Positions 36,573 through 46,351 of a stretch of 64,000 nt of DNA are shown one piece after another. The first letter of the stretch is position 1; every line of letters begins with the position of its first letter. Source of the DNA: Desulforamulus ruminis DSM 2154 (GTDB lineage: Bacteria > Bacillota > Desulfotomaculia > Desulfotomaculales > Desulfotomaculaceae); contig NC_015589.1 of assembly GCF_000215085.1 (NCBI RefSeq), forward strand, positions 310,001 to 374,000, given 5' to 3'. Under the pieces are notes generated by a model. The model worked only from the letters and a program-made list of their open reading frames with translations, made no database searches and was not told where the DNA came from. The translations under genes and the position numbers were made by a program.

Positions 36573-37778
36573 ATGCCAAAGGTTGTACTGGCCTACTCCG
36601 GTGGTCTGGACACATCTGTTATTATTGCCTGGCTCAAAGAAAATTACGGCTACGAAGTCATTGCCATGACGGCCGATCTGGGACAGGGCGAGGAACTGGC
36701 TCCCCTAGAGGAGAAAGCCATTCAGAGCGGCGCCAGCAAGATATACATTGAAGATCTGCGCAAAGAATTTGTTGAGGAATACGTTTTTCCCACCCTTAAG
36801 GCCGGGGCCGTCTACGAAGGGAAATACCTGCTGGGCACTTCCTTTGCCCGCCCCCTCATTGCTAAAAAACTGGTGGAAATTGCCGAGAAGGAGGGTGCGG
36901 TGGCGGTAGCTCACGGCGCTACCGGCAAAGGCAACGATCAGGTCCGCTTTGAGCTGGGCGTTAAAGCCCTGGCTCCCCACCTGAAAGTGATTGCACCCTG
37001 GCGGGAGTGGGACATTCGCTCCCGTGAAGACGCCATTGACTATGCCGAGGCCCGGGGTATCCCGGTGCCGGTTACCAAAAAGAGCATTTACAGCCGGGAC
37101 CGCAACATCTGGCACATCAGCCACGAGGGCGGCGAGTTGGAAAGTCCGGCGAACCCTGCTTCCTATGACATGCTGATGCTGACCGTACCCCCGGAAAAGG
37201 CTCCGGAACAGCCGACCTATGTGGAAATCGGCTTTGAGCAGGGGATTCCGGTTGCTTTGAACGGTGAAAAAACAGACAGCGTTTCCCTGCTGGAAAAGTT
37301 GAATGAGATCGGCGGCGCCAATGGCATTGGTATTGTGGATATGGTGGAAAACCGTCTGGTGGGCATGAAGTCCCGGGGGGTTTACGAAACGCCCGGCGGC
37401 GCCATCCTGGTTTACGCCCACCGGGAAATGGAACTGCTTACCTTAGACCGGGCCACCCTGCACTATAAGGAACAAATGGCCCTGCGCTACGCCGAACTGG
37501 TATACGACGGCGTGTGGTTCTCTCCCCTGCGGGAAGCGCTGGACGCCTTTGTGGACAGCACCCAGCGCACGGTTACCGGTACGGTTAAATTAAAATTGTA
37601 CAAGGGCAATATCATCCCGGCGGGAGTTACTTCCCCTTATTCCCTGTATGACGAAGAACTTTCCACCTTCAGCCGGGATGAAGTATACAACCAGGCGGAT
37701 GCGGAAGGTTTCATCAATCTTTTCGGCCTGCCCCTGAAAGTCCGGGCATTGATGGAGAAAAAAGCGGGACTGCGCTAA
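36573..37778 (+). CDS. argG: Argininosuccinate synthase
   Basis: ArgG (401 residues) condenses citrulline and aspartate using ATP. The PP-loop [11 protein letters not shown] begins the protein, and [14 protein letters not shown] and [15 protein letters not shown] are conserved. ATG 36573 follows GGGAGAT at 8 bases; an ATG at 36555 would put that site within the gene. A 220-base repeat-bearing gap separates it from argH. Confidence 0.95.
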   Translation: MPKVVLAYSGGLDTSVIIAWLKENYGYEVIAMTADLGQGEELAPLEEKAIQSGASKIYIEDLRKEFVEEYVFPTLKAGAVYEGKYLLGTSFARPLIAKKLVEIAEKEGAVAVAHGATGKGNDQVRFELGVKALAPHLKVIAPWREWDIRSREDAIDYAEARGIPVPVTKKSIYSRDRNIWHISHEGGELESPANPASYDMLMLTVPPEKAPEQPTYVEIGFEQGIPVALNGEKTDSVSLLEKLNEIGGANGIGIVDMVENRLVGMKSRGVYETPGGAILVYAHREMELLTLDRATLHYKEQMALRYAELVYDGVWFSPLREALDAFVDSTQRTVTGTVKLKLYKGNIIPAGVTSPYSLYDEELSTFSRDEVYNQADAEGFINLFGLPLKVRALMEKKAGLR

Positions 37779-37786
37779 ACTGAAGG

Positions 37787-37847
37787 GTATTTCTTTGCGG
37801 TCGGGCTATTGGCTATCAGCCGTCGGTCATCGGTTTTGGGATTTTCT
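37787..37847 (+). repeat. Dispersed intergenic repeat, copy at argG-argH
   Basis: The stretch beginning GTATTTCTTTGCGGTCGGG, then CTATTGGCTAT and CGGTCATCGGTT, matches in reverse orientation the sequence at about 49645-49694 between leuA and leuC. The motif (G)YATTTCTTTG also starts the gap after truA (12414) and recurs inverted three times in the ecf repeat array. No coding potential. Confidence 0.65.
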
Positions 37848-37902
37848 CAAGGGTTTATAGAGATACAACTTGACACAGGGGTAAAAGCAGCCCTACCCTT
37901 TT

Positions 37903-37962
37903 GCCGAAAGCCGAAAGCCGAAAGCCGAAAGCCGAAAGCCGAAAGCCGAAAGCCGAAAGCCG
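37903..37962 (+). repeat. Tandem heptamer GCCGAAA, eight copies
   Basis: Eight perfect copies of GCCGAAA run from 37903 to 37958, followed by a partial GCCG. It lies about 20 bases upstream of the argH ribosome binding site. Such slippage-prone short tandem repeats can vary in copy number between strains. Confidence 0.95.
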
Positions 37963-37999
37963 CCCCTAAGAATTACTTAACCAAAAAGGAGTGCTGTTA

Positions 38000-39379
38000 A
38001 TGACCAAGCTCTGGGGCGGGCGCTTCCAGAAAACAACCGATCATCTGGTGGAGGATTTTCATTCCTCCATTTCTTTTGACCAGAGACTTTATAAACAGGA
38101 TATCCAGGGCAGCATCGCCCATGCCACCATGCTGGGCCGGGTGGGGGTTATTTCCCCGGAAGAGGCCGGTCAAATCGTAGAGGGGCTTAGGGAGATCCTG
38201 AAAGAGATTGAAGAAGGTAACGTGGAATTTGATGTGGCGGCCGAAGACATCCACATGAATGTGGAGCAGCTGCTGACGGCTAAAATCGGAGCGGTGGGCA
38301 AAAAGCTCCATACCGCCCGGAGCCGCAACGATCAGGTGGCCGTGGACATCCGCATGTACCTGAAGGATGAAATCAAAGAAATTCGCAGTCAGCTCCGGGA
38401 ACTGGTGGAAACTTTGTTAAACCTGGCGGAGCAGCACCTGTCCACAGTGATGCCAGGGTACACCCATATGCAGCGGGCCCAGCCCATCACCCTGTCCCAC
38501 CACCTGATGGCTTACGTACAGATGTTTTTGCGGGACATGGACCGCCTGGCCGACTGCTACCGCCGCACCGACGTGATGCCCCTGGGCTCCGGCGCCTTAG
38601 CCGGGACCACCTTTCCCCTGGACCGGGAATATACAGCGGAACTGCTGGGCTTTGCCGCTGTCAGCGACAACAGCTTGGATGCCGTCAGCGACCGGGATTT
38701 TGCCGTTGAGTTTTGTGCGGCTTCATCCTTAATTATGATGCATTTAAGCCGCTTTTGTGAGGAGATCATCCTCTGGGCCACCGGTGAATTTGCTTTTATC
38801 GAACTGGATGATGCCTACAGCACCGGGTCCAGCATTATGCCCCAGAAAAAGAACCCCGATGTGGCGGAACTGATCCGGGGTAAAACCGGGCGTGTTTACG
38901 GGGACTTGCTGGGGCTGCTGACCATGCTCAAAGGCCTGCCCATGGCCTATAACAAGGATATGCAGGAGGATAAAGAGGCCCTTTTTGACGCCATCGACAC
39001 CGTGAAGGGCTGTCTGCTGGTCTTCCGGCCCATGGTGGCTACCATGACGGTGCGCAAGGAAAATATGGCCGGGGCGGCCCGGGGCGGCTTTACCAACGCC
39101 ACCGATGTGGCGGATTACCTGGCTAAAAAAGGGGTACCCTTCCGGGAAGCCCATGAGGTGGTGGGCAAGGCAGTCTTTTACTGCCTGCAGCACCAGAAAA
39201 ACCTGGAGGCGCTGACTCTGGAAGAGTATCAAGCCCTTTCACCGGCCTTTGCAGAGGATATTTATGCCGCCATCGGCGTGGAATACTGTGCCGCGGCCCG
39301 GAAAGTCCGGGGCGGTCCGGCTCCCGAGGCGGTGCAGCAGGCCATCGGCGTTGCCAAGGCCAGACTGAGAGAGATTTAA
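38000..39379 (+). CDS. argH: Argininosuccinate lyase
   Basis: ArgH (459 residues) splits argininosuccinate to arginine and fumarate, the last step of the pathway. The superfamily signature [16 protein letters not shown], the histidine-bearing [12 protein letters not shown] and [15 protein letters not shown] are present. ATG 38000 lies 9 bases after AAGGAG; the GTG at 37991 abuts the ribosome binding site and is rejected. A strong terminator follows. Confidence 0.96.
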   Translation: MTKLWGGRFQKTTDHLVEDFHSSISFDQRLYKQDIQGSIAHATMLGRVGVISPEEAGQIVEGLREILKEIEEGNVEFDVAAEDIHMNVEQLLTAKIGAVGKKLHTARSRNDQVAVDIRMYLKDEIKEIRSQLRELVETLLNLAEQHLSTVMPGYTHMQRAQPITLSHHLMAYVQMFLRDMDRLADCYRRTDVMPLGSGALAGTTFPLDREYTAELLGFAAVSDNSLDAVSDRDFAVEFCAASSLIMMHLSRFCEEIILWATGEFAFIELDDAYSTGSSIMPQKKNPDVAELIRGKTGRVYGDLLGLLTMLKGLPMAYNKDMQEDKEALFDAIDTVKGCLLVFRPMVATMTVRKENMAGAARGGFTNATDVADYLAKKGVPFREAHEVVGKAVFYCLQHQKNLEALTLEEYQALSPAFAEDIYAAIGVEYCAAARKVRGGPAPEAVQQAIGVAKARLREI

Positions 39380-39559
39380 AAAATAAATCAAAATATAAAA
39401 GTACGATATTGGGATTGATTCCCGATGTCGTACTTTTTTATATGATTGCTTAATATCAAACAGTCAATATAAATACATCTTTTTACCAGATAATATTTGG
39501 TAATACAAAATTATAATTTATAATGATTTATATATAAATTTTAAGATGGAACAAGTAGG
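39380..39559. other. AT-rich gap after argH
   Basis: After the argH terminator the sequence is AT-rich to the putative small gene at 39560. TAATATTTGGTAATACAAAA and similar stretches could hold a promoter, but none stands out. Confidence 0.4.
39398..39438 (+). terminator. Rho-independent terminator after argH
   Basis: AAAAGTACGA and TCGTACTTTT, with an inner ATTGGGA/TCCCGAT pairing, form a long stem ending in TTTTTT, 20 bases beyond argH. Confidence 0.88.
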
Positions 39560-39679
39560 GTGAGAGTGAAAAAATTTAAACTGAAAAGATCGTTAAGAAT
39601 AGCCATAATTATTCTTAACGCTTTAATATTGGTTATTTGGAGCGGATACAAAAACAGCCCCGGGAATTTTCCCGGGTAA
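39560..39679 (+). CDS. Possible small membrane protein of 39 residues
   Basis: A short frame from GTG 39560 (or GTG 39566) encodes a basic N-terminus (MRVKKFKLKRSLR), one hydrophobic stretch (IAIIILNALILVIW) and a short polar tail. A weak AGTAGGG precedes it. The last codons form a CCCGGGAATTTTCCCGGG hairpin followed by TAAAATTTT, which could be a terminator. It has the architecture of a single-pass membrane peptide but no recognised homologue, and may be chance. Confidence 0.35.
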   Translation: MRVKKFKLKRSLRIAIIILNALILVIWSGYKNSPGNFPG

Positions 39680-39766
39680 AATTTTATGTAAAGTAATATA
39701 TTGGCAGGAATTTCTTATCAAAAATCAAACTACTTATATTTAAGCAGATTTTACGGGGTGGGATCC

Positions 39767-40888
39767 ATGGAAGAACAAGGTATCCTTCTGAAAAATCAAA
39801 CGGGATTTACTACAGATGAAATTGAAACCCTCATTGAAGCGGGGGGGTTACTGAGCTCCCGCCTGCGTTTGGAGGAGATTGTGGAAGTCCTGATGGAGCA
39901 GGCGATTTTCCTGGTTAAAGCCGAAGTGGGGGTACTTTGGCTGAACATTTGGGAAAACCGGGGAATTTCTCCGGTGGCGGCCTACAGCCTTGATTTTGAA
40001 TCCGTGGATTTCCTGCAGCAGCAGTTTAAAATTTTGATGGACGAGATATTGCTACGGGGAACCCCCCAAATTATTTCCAGGGACCGGGAAGAAGGCAGTC
40101 ATTATCTGCTGAAAGATACCAGCCGGGCTTTAAACATGGCGGTCAATTCCATGGTTTTCATTCCTCTGGTGGGGAAAGGCCGCTGTCTGGGCTGTCTGCA
40201 ACTGGTAAACAAGCAGGACGGCAGCCCCTTTAACGCCAGGGACCTGAGACTGTGCAGCGCCTTTTCCGGTCAGGCGGCCGTTATTATTGACAACAGCATC
40301 CTCTTCGCCAACCAGGAAAAACTGGTTCTGAGCCTGATCCGGGCCCTCTCATCGGCCCTGGATGCCAGGGACCCCTATACCCGGGGCCACTCGGAGCGGG
40401 TCAGCAAACTGGCCATGGAAATTGCCCGGGGACTGGGGCTGGATTACCAGCAGCAGGTGGTTTTGGAGCGGGCGGCACTGCTCCATGACGTGGGAAAAAT
40501 CGGTATCCGGGATAACGTTTTGCTGGAAGCGGGGCCGCTGTCCGAAGAAAAGTGGAACATTATGAAGAGCCATCCGGAAATCGGGGCTCAAATTATAGAA
40601 CAAATTGAACCTAAATCCCTGATGGATGAGGTTTGCGAAGGCGTCATGCATCATCAGGAAAAGTTTGACGGCACCGGCTATCCCCTGGGCCTCTCCGGGG
40701 AAAATATTCCTCTGGTGGCCCGGATTATTACCATCGCCGATGCCTTTGACGCCATGACCAGCGATCGCCCTTACCGCAAAGGGAAAAGCCCCCGGGAAGC
40801 CCTGAAGGAAATTGAGCGGTGTGCCGGTAGCCATTTCGATCCTTTTCTGGTGGAAGTTTTTCTCAAGGTGATGCGGGAAAGAGATTAG
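39767..40888 (+). CDS. GAF and HD-GYP domain protein, putative cyclic di-GMP phosphodiesterase
   Basis: A 373-residue cytoplasmic protein. Residues about 20-185 form a GAF sensor domain (SSRLRLEEIVEVLMEQA, then SMVFIPLVGKGRCLGCLQLV). Residues about 195-373 form an HD-GYP domain with RGHSERVSKLA, LLHDVGKIGI, HPEIGA, HHQEKFDGTGYP and IADAFDAMTSDRPY, so metal ligands and the GYP motif are intact. It probably hydrolyses cyclic di-GMP. ATG 39767 follows GGGGTGGG; the open frame extends upstream to 39701 without a ribosome binding site. It is monocistronic between two biosynthetic operons. Confidence 0.88.
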   Translation: MEEQGILLKNQTGFTTDEIETLIEAGGLLSSRLRLEEIVEVLMEQAIFLVKAEVGVLWLNIWENRGISPVAAYSLDFESVDFLQQQFKILMDEILLRGTPQIISRDREEGSHYLLKDTSRALNMAVNSMVFIPLVGKGRCLGCLQLVNKQDGSPFNARDLRLCSAFSGQAAVIIDNSILFANQEKLVLSLIRALSSALDARDPYTRGHSERVSKLAMEIARGLGLDYQQQVVLERAALLHDVGKIGIRDNVLLEAGPLSEEKWNIMKSHPEIGAQIIEQIEPKSLMDEVCEGVMHHQEKFDGTGYPLGLSGENIPLVARIITIADAFDAMTSDRPYRKGKSPREALKEIERCAGSHFDPFLVEVFLKVMRERD

Positions 40889-40925
40889 CAATCTCCATTT
40901 TAATCGAAAATTAACGAAACCTTTC

Positions 40926-40954
40926 TTGACAGGGATTGACTAAAAACTTATACT
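40926..40954 (+). promoter_or_regulatory. Promoter of the ilv-leu operon
   Basis: TTGACA at 40926 and TATACT at 40949 are 17 bases apart. Transcription would start near 40962, just before the T-box leader. Confidence 0.82.
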
Positions 40955-40976
40955 GTTTATTAATTCATATTTAACA

Positions 40977-41258
40977 ATGTTGATAGGGACGGTAGTCTGA
41001 AACAGGGCTTCAGAGAGCCGGATAAGGTGCAAGCCGGCGCCAATTGGCAGACTAGTCTCACCCTGGAGTTGCCCCCGTGAAAGTGGTTTTCCATTAGTAA
41101 TTGGGACCGGGTTGTGGAACCCGTTATCAAAACCAGCGCCATGTTTTTTTAGTTGGCGTACTGAGTTGGCTTCATGATCTTTTGAAGCAATCAGGGTGGT
41201 ACCGCGGAAGGATAAACCTCTCGCCCCTGGCCTAAGTGCCGGGTGCGGGAGGTTTTTT
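40977..41258 (+). promoter_or_regulatory. T-box leader with leucine specifier
   Basis: The T-box AGGGTGGTACCGCGG at 41193-41207 is canonical. Stem I shows AGAGAGCCGG and GGTGCAAGCCGG elements (41012-41037), and the specifier loop reads CTC at 41057-41059 followed by A and CCCTGGAGT, indicating uncharged tRNA-Leu as ligand. The terminator is AAACCTCTCGC paired with GCGGGAGGTTTTTT (41214-41258). Uncharged tRNA would favour the antiterminator and expression of the whole branched-chain operon. Confidence 0.93.
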
Positions 41259-41286
41259 AATTATTCTGACAGAGAGGGTGTAAACC

Positions 41287-42945
41287 ATGCGTAGTGATGC
41301 CATGAAAAAAGGGCTGGAAAGGGCTCCGCACCGCAGCTTATTTAGAGCTCTGGGTTTGGTGGATGAGGAATTGTCCAAACCCATGATCGGAGTGGTGAAC
41401 TCCTTTAACGAAATTGTTCCCGGTCATATGCACCTTAAAGATATCGCAGAGGCTGTCAAAGCCGGCGTGAGAATGGCCGGGGGAACCCCGGTGGAATTTC
41501 CGGCCATTGCCGTATGCGACGGTATCGCCATGGGCCACCCGGGCATGCGATATTCCCTGGCCAGCCGGGAAATTATCGCCGATTCCATTGAAGTGATGGC
41601 CCAGGCCCACCCCTTTGACGGGCTGGTGCTCATTCCCAACTGTGATAAAGTAGTTCCGGGCATGTTGATGGCGGCAGCCCGGTTGAACATACCGGCCATT
41701 GTGGTCAGCGGCGGCCCCATGATGGCAGGCCGGTTTCAGGATAAAGACGTCTCGGTGACCAATATTTTTGAGGCTGTGGGCGCCGTTCAGGCCGGGCGCA
41801 TGACGCCGGAAGAACTGGCCCAGTTAGAGGACAGCGCCTGTCCCGGCTGCGGTTCCTGCTCCGGGATGTTTACCGCCAACAGCATGAACTGTCTGACCGA
41901 GGTTCTGGGCATGGCCCTGCCGGGCAACGGAACCATTCCGGCCGTATCTGCAGCCCGGCGCAGGCTGGCTAAAATGACCGGCATCCGGGCGGTGAGTCTG
42001 GTGCAGGAGAACCTCAGACCCTGTGATATTTTAACGGCCAAAGCTTTTGCCAACGGTTTAACCGTTGATCTGGCCCTGGGCTGCTCCACCAATACGGTGC
42101 TGCACCTGCCGGCCATTGCCCATGAGGCAGGCATTGAACTGGATCTGAACCTGGTAAACCAGATGAGTGAAAAAACCCCGCACCTATGTAAGCTCAGCCC
42201 CGCCGGAGAGCACCATATAGAGAATTTATATGCTGCCGGGGGAATTCAGGCGGTGATGAAAGAACTGTCCCGCAAAGATCTGATTAATCTGAATATTAAA
42301 GCTGTCAGCGGTTTGACGGTGGGAGAACAACTGGCCCAGGCCGGCGTGAAGGATAACGGCGTCATTCGCAGTGTGAGCGAGCCTTACAGTGCTACCGGCG
42401 GTTTAGCGATCCTCAGGGGAAATTTAGCTCCGGACGGAGCGGTGGTAAAACGGGCCGCCGTGGCGCCGGAAATGCTGAAGCATACAGGACCCGCCCGGGT
42501 ATTTGACGGAGAGGAAGCGGCCATTCAGGCCATCATGGGCGGGAGAATAAAGCCCGGCGACGTGGTGGTGATCCGCTACGAAGGTCCCAAGGGGGGGCCG
42601 GGCATGCGGGAAATGCTGATGCCCACCTCGGCCCTGGCCGGTATGGGACTGGATAAAGAAGTGGCCTTGCTGACCGACGGACGATTTTCAGGTGCCTCCA
42701 GAGGAGCATCCATCGGACACGTTTCGCCGGAAGCAGCGGAAGGGGGTCTTATCTCCGTCCTTCAGGACGGGGATATTGTGGAAATCGATATTCCCAACTA
42801 CCGTTTGGAGGTTCAACTGTCCGAAGCAGAAATTAAAGAGCGGCAGGCCAACTGGCAGCCGCCCCAACCCCGGGTCACCAAGGGCTACCTGGCCCGCTAC
42901 GCTCGGCTGGTAACCTCGGCCGGCAAAGGCGCGGTGCTGACTTAG
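41287..42945 (+). CDS. ilvD: Dihydroxy-acid dehydratase
   Basis: IlvD (552 residues) dehydrates dihydroxy-isovalerate and dihydroxy-methylvalerate. Iron-sulfur cysteines appear in [10 protein letters not shown], in [20 protein letters not shown] and in [17 protein letters not shown] 41287 follows AGAGGGTG. It is first in the T-box operon, as in several clostridia. Confidence 0.97.
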   Translation: MRSDAMKKGLERAPHRSLFRALGLVDEELSKPMIGVVNSFNEIVPGHMHLKDIAEAVKAGVRMAGGTPVEFPAIAVCDGIAMGHPGMRYSLASREIIADSIEVMAQAHPFDGLVLIPNCDKVVPGMLMAAARLNIPAIVVSGGPMMAGRFQDKDVSVTNIFEAVGAVQAGRMTPEELAQLEDSACPGCGSCSGMFTANSMNCLTEVLGMALPGNGTIPAVSAARRRLAKMTGIRAVSLVQENLRPCDILTAKAFANGLTVDLALGCSTNTVLHLPAIAHEAGIELDLNLVNQMSEKTPHLCKLSPAGEHHIENLYAAGGIQAVMKELSRKDLINLNIKAVSGLTVGEQLAQAGVKDNGVIRSVSEPYSATGGLAILRGNLAPDGAVVKRAAVAPEMLKHTGPARVFDGEEAAIQAIMGGRIKPGDVVVIRYEGPKGGPGMREMLMPTSALAGMGLDKEVALLTDGRFSGASRGASIGHVSPEAAEGGLISVLQDGDIVEIDIPNYRLEVQLSEAEIKERQANWQPPQPRVTKGYLARYARLVTSAGKGAVLT

Positions 42946-42991
42946 GGGATAGATTTAGAGAAATGCAGTATAAGCAAGAGGAGGTTTGCTC

Positions 42992-44653
42992 ATGAAAATG
43001 TCCGGGGCGCAAATCCTGATCGATAGTTTAAAAGAAGCGGGCGTAGAGACGATATTCGGCTACCCCGGTGGGCAGGCGTTACCGATCTACGATGCCCTTT
43101 ATGATTCCGATCTTCAGCACATTCTTGTCCGTCATGAGCAGGGGGCGGCCCATGCCGCCGACGGTTATGCCCGGGCTTCCGGCAAGGTGGGTGTGTGTCT
43201 GGCCACCTCCGGTCCCGGAGCTACGAATTTGGTCACCGGTATTGCCAATGCCTATATGGATTCGGTTCCCATGGTGGCCATTACCGGCCAGGTGCCTACC
43301 TTCCTGCTGGGCAGGGATTCCTTCCAGGAGGTGGATATTACCGGCATCACCCTCCCCATCACCAAACACAACTATATTGTCAAAGATATTAAGGATATGG
43401 GACGGATTGTTAAAGAAGCCTTTTACGTGGCCAGCACCGGCCGGCCCGGTCCGGTACTGATTGATATTCCCAAGGATATCTCCTCGGGGGAAATGGACTA
43501 TGAGAGAAACGGCTGCCTGAATTTGCCCGGCTATAACCCGCCCCGGGAAGCCCGGGAGGATTTGGTCAATCAGGCCCTAAGGGCCATTGCTGAAAGCCGC
43601 TGCCCGGTGATCTACGCCGGAGGCGGGGTAATCAGCTCCGGGGCTCACCAGGAACTGAAGAAGCTGTCCGAAACCCTGCTGGCCCCGGTGACGGTTACCT
43701 TGATGGGTTTGGGCGGCTTTCCCGGCGATCATCCCCTATCCCTGGGAATGCTGGGCATGCACGGTTCAAAATATGCCAACTATGCCGTATGCGAGTGCGA
43801 TCTGCTCATTGCGGTGGGCGTCCGGTTTGACGACCGGGTCACCGGGAAAATAGAGAGTTTTGCCTCCAATGCCAAGATCATTCATATTGACATAGATCCG
43901 GCAGAAATGGGAAAAAATGTACAGGTGGATATTCCCGTCACCGGGGATGTCAAACTGGTGCTCAACCAGTTGCTGGAGCGGTTGGAAGCCAGGATTCCCA
44001 CAGCCTGGCAGGAGAAGATTGCCGCCTGGAAAAAGGAATATCCCTTTGACTATGACCGGACCGGGGAGACTTTGAAGCCCCAGCAGATCATCCGGGAAAT
44101 CGACCGGCAAACCTCCGGTCAGGCCCGGATTACCACCGAAGTGGGGCAGCACCAGATGTGGGCGGCGCAGTATTACACCTATACCAAGCCCCGTTCCTTC
44201 ATCTCCTCCGGGGGCCTGGGCACCATGGGCTACGGTTTTCCCGCCGCCATCGGCGTGCAGGTGGCCTGCCCGGAAGAGACGGTCTTTGACATTGCCGGGG
44301 ACGGCAGCATTCAAATGAACATTCAGGAACTGGCCACGGCGGTGAATTATGAGCTGCCTGTCAATGTGGCCATCATGAATAACGGCTACCTGGGAATGGT
44401 TCGCCAGTGGCAGGAAATGCTTTACAACCGGCGTTATTCCCAGTCGGAAATGAAAAGTCCGGATTTTGTAAAACTGGCCGAATCTTACGGGGCCGAGGGC
44501 TACCGGATCACCCGTAAGGAAGAGGTGACCCCGGTGCTGCAGGCGGCTATCCAGTCCCGGAAGCCGGTTTTAATGGACTTTGTGGTGGAGCCGGAAGAAA
44601 ATGTACTGCCCTTTGTACCTCCGGGTAAGGGGCTGAATGAAATGCTGGGTTAA
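42992..44653 (+). CDS. ilvB: Acetolactate synthase large subunit, first copy
   Basis: A 553-residue ThDP enzyme that makes acetolactate and acetohydroxybutyrate. The catalytic glutamate is in LVRHEQGAAHAADGYAR, and the ThDP/Mg motif runs from GDGSIQMNIQELATA to IMNNGYLGMVRQWQ. ATG 42992 follows GAGGAGG. The regulatory subunit IlvN is 15 bases downstream, so this copy is the natural holoenzyme partner. Confidence 0.95.
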   Translation: MKMSGAQILIDSLKEAGVETIFGYPGGQALPIYDALYDSDLQHILVRHEQGAAHAADGYARASGKVGVCLATSGPGATNLVTGIANAYMDSVPMVAITGQVPTFLLGRDSFQEVDITGITLPITKHNYIVKDIKDMGRIVKEAFYVASTGRPGPVLIDIPKDISSGEMDYERNGCLNLPGYNPPREAREDLVNQALRAIAESRCPVIYAGGGVISSGAHQELKKLSETLLAPVTVTLMGLGGFPGDHPLSLGMLGMHGSKYANYAVCECDLLIAVGVRFDDRVTGKIESFASNAKIIHIDIDPAEMGKNVQVDIPVTGDVKLVLNQLLERLEARIPTAWQEKIAAWKKEYPFDYDRTGETLKPQQIIREIDRQTSGQARITTEVGQHQMWAAQYYTYTKPRSFISSGGLGTMGYGFPAAIGVQVACPEETVFDIAGDGSIQMNIQELATAVNYELPVNVAIMNNGYLGMVRQWQEMLYNRRYSQSEMKSPDFVKLAESYGAEGYRITRKEEVTPVLQAAIQSRKPVLMDFVVEPEENVLPFVPPGKGLNEMLG

Positions 44654-44668
44654 GAAAGGGGTGGCTAA

Positions 44669-45181
44669 ATGTACAGAACACTGGCCGTTTTAGTGGAGAA
44701 CAGTCCCGGGGTATTGGCCCGGGTGGCCGGCCTTTTCAGCCGCCGGGGATATAACATTGACAGCCTGACGGTGGGCCGCACCGAAAATCCCGCCATCTCC
44801 CGCATGACCATTGTGGTGGAGGGAGACGACCGGATATTGGAACAGGTGACCAAACAGCTGCACAAATTGGTGGATGTCATCAAAATTAACGACATTACCG
44901 GTTCCCCCCATGTGGACCGGGAGATGGTCATCATCAAGGTAGGGGCCGACTCCGCCAGCCGGGGTGAGATTATGCAAATTACCCAAATCTTCCGGGCCAG
45001 CATTGTGGATTACGGGCACCGGAACCTGACCATCGAGTGTACCGGCAACCAGGAGAAAATCAGTGCTTTTGAAGAAGCTTTGCGACCCTTTGGCATCAAA
45101 GAACTGGTTCGCACCGGGAAAATTGCTGTGCTTAGGGGCTCCAAATTTACAAATATATCCAGAACAAAAGAGGAGGAATAA
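44669..45181 (+). CDS. ilvN: Acetolactate synthase small regulatory subunit
   Basis: IlvN (170 residues) has the N-terminal ACT domain ([20 protein letters not shown] then RRGYNIDSL) that gives valine feedback control, and the C-terminal ALS_ss_C domain. It lies between ilvB and ilvC; its stop is two bases before the ilvC ATG. Confidence 0.96.
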   Translation: MYRTLAVLVENSPGVLARVAGLFSRRGYNIDSLTVGRTENPAISRMTIVVEGDDRILEQVTKQLHKLVDVIKINDITGSPHVDREMVIIKVGADSASRGEIMQITQIFRASIVDYGHRNLTIECTGNQEKISAFEEALRPFGIKELVRTGKIAVLRGSKFTNISRTKEEE

Positions 45182-45183
45182 AA

Positions 45184-46176
45184 ATGGTTAAAGTGTATTA
45201 CGATTCCGATGCCAATTTAGAATTTCTGAAAGGTAAGAAGATTGCGGTGCTGGGTTATGGCAGCCAGGGGCACGCCCAGGCTCAGAGCCTTAAAGACAGC
45301 GGGCTGGATGTGGTAGTGGGACTGCGCAAAGACAGCGCCCGCTGGGCCAAAGCCCAGGCGGACGGACTGGAAGTGGACACTGTACCCGAAGCTTGCGCCA
45401 AGGCCGACGTTATCCAGATCCTGCTTCCCGATGAAATTCAGGGCCAGGTTTATGCCGAGGAAATTGCACCCTACCTTAGCGAAGGCAAAGCCTTAATGTT
45501 CTCCCACGGCTTCAACATCCATTTTGGGCAAATTGTGCCTCCCAAGAATGTTGACGTGTTCCTGGTGGCGCCCAAAAGTCCCGGACATCTGGTAAGACGG
45601 ATGTATGCCGAAGGCAAGGGAGTTCCCGGCCTGGTGGCTGTGCATCAGGATTACACCGGCAAAGCCAAAGACATTGCCCTGGCCTATGCCAAGGGCATCG
45701 GTTGCACCAAAGCCGGCGTCTTTGAAACCAGCTTTAAGGAAGAAACCGAAACGGATCTCTTTGGTGAGCAGGCTGTACTTTGCGGAGGTGTCAGCGAGCT
45801 GATCAAAGCGGGTTTTGATACCCTGGTGGAAGCCGGCTATGCTCCGGAAATGGCTTACTTTGAATGCCTGCACGAATTAAAGCTGATTGTGGATCTTATT
45901 TACGAGGGCGGCTTATCCCGCATGAGATATTCTGTCAGCAACACTGCCGAGTACGGCGATTACATGATTGGCCCCCGCATTATCACCGAGGAAACCCGGG
46001 AGGAAATGCGCTATGTATTGCAGGAGATCCAGGACGGAACCTTTGCCCGCAACTGGATGCTGGAAAATCAGGTTAAGGGACCCCAATTCAACGCCATTCG
46101 CAAAATGGAAAAGGAACACCCCATTGAGCAGGTTGGGGCTGAGCTGCGTCAGATGATGCCCTGGCTCAAAAAATAG
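45184..46176 (+). CDS. ilvC: Ketol-acid reductoisomerase
   Basis: IlvC (330 residues, class I) performs isomerisation and reduction of acetolactate. The NADPH loop is [17 protein letters not shown], with the basic RKDS following, and the metal-binding [13 protein letters not shown] and [16 protein letters not shown] segments are intact. AGGAGG precedes ATG. A 175-base gap with no gene separates it from the second ilvB. Confidence 0.97.
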   Translation: MVKVYYDSDANLEFLKGKKIAVLGYGSQGHAQAQSLKDSGLDVVVGLRKDSARWAKAQADGLEVDTVPEACAKADVIQILLPDEIQGQVYAEEIAPYLSEGKALMFSHGFNIHFGQIVPPKNVDVFLVAPKSPGHLVRRMYAEGKGVPGLVAVHQDYTGKAKDIALAYAKGIGCTKAGVFETSFKEETETDLFGEQAVLCGGVSELIKAGFDTLVEAGYAPEMAYFECLHELKLIVDLIYEGGLSRMRYSVSNTAEYGDYMIGPRIITEETREEMRYVLQEIQDGTFARNWMLENQVKGPQFNAIRKMEKEHPIEQVGAELRQMMPWLKK

Positions 46177-46351
46177 TTTAAGACATACCGAAGAGCTTGG
46201 CCATGGGCTTTGACTGTCCGCTTTCGGCCTTGGCTAAGTAACCCCCAGTCATGTTTGAATTGCAACATACTTAGAATTGAAAGATTCAAGTTGGAGGTAA
46301 AAAACCGAGAGCCGTGGCCTATGGCCAACGGCAGAAAGGGAGGGAGAGGCT

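Noticed and set aside
37903-37962. CRISPR-like or iteron repeats near argH
   Set aside because: The unit is 7 bases with no spacers, and there is no replication gene nearby.
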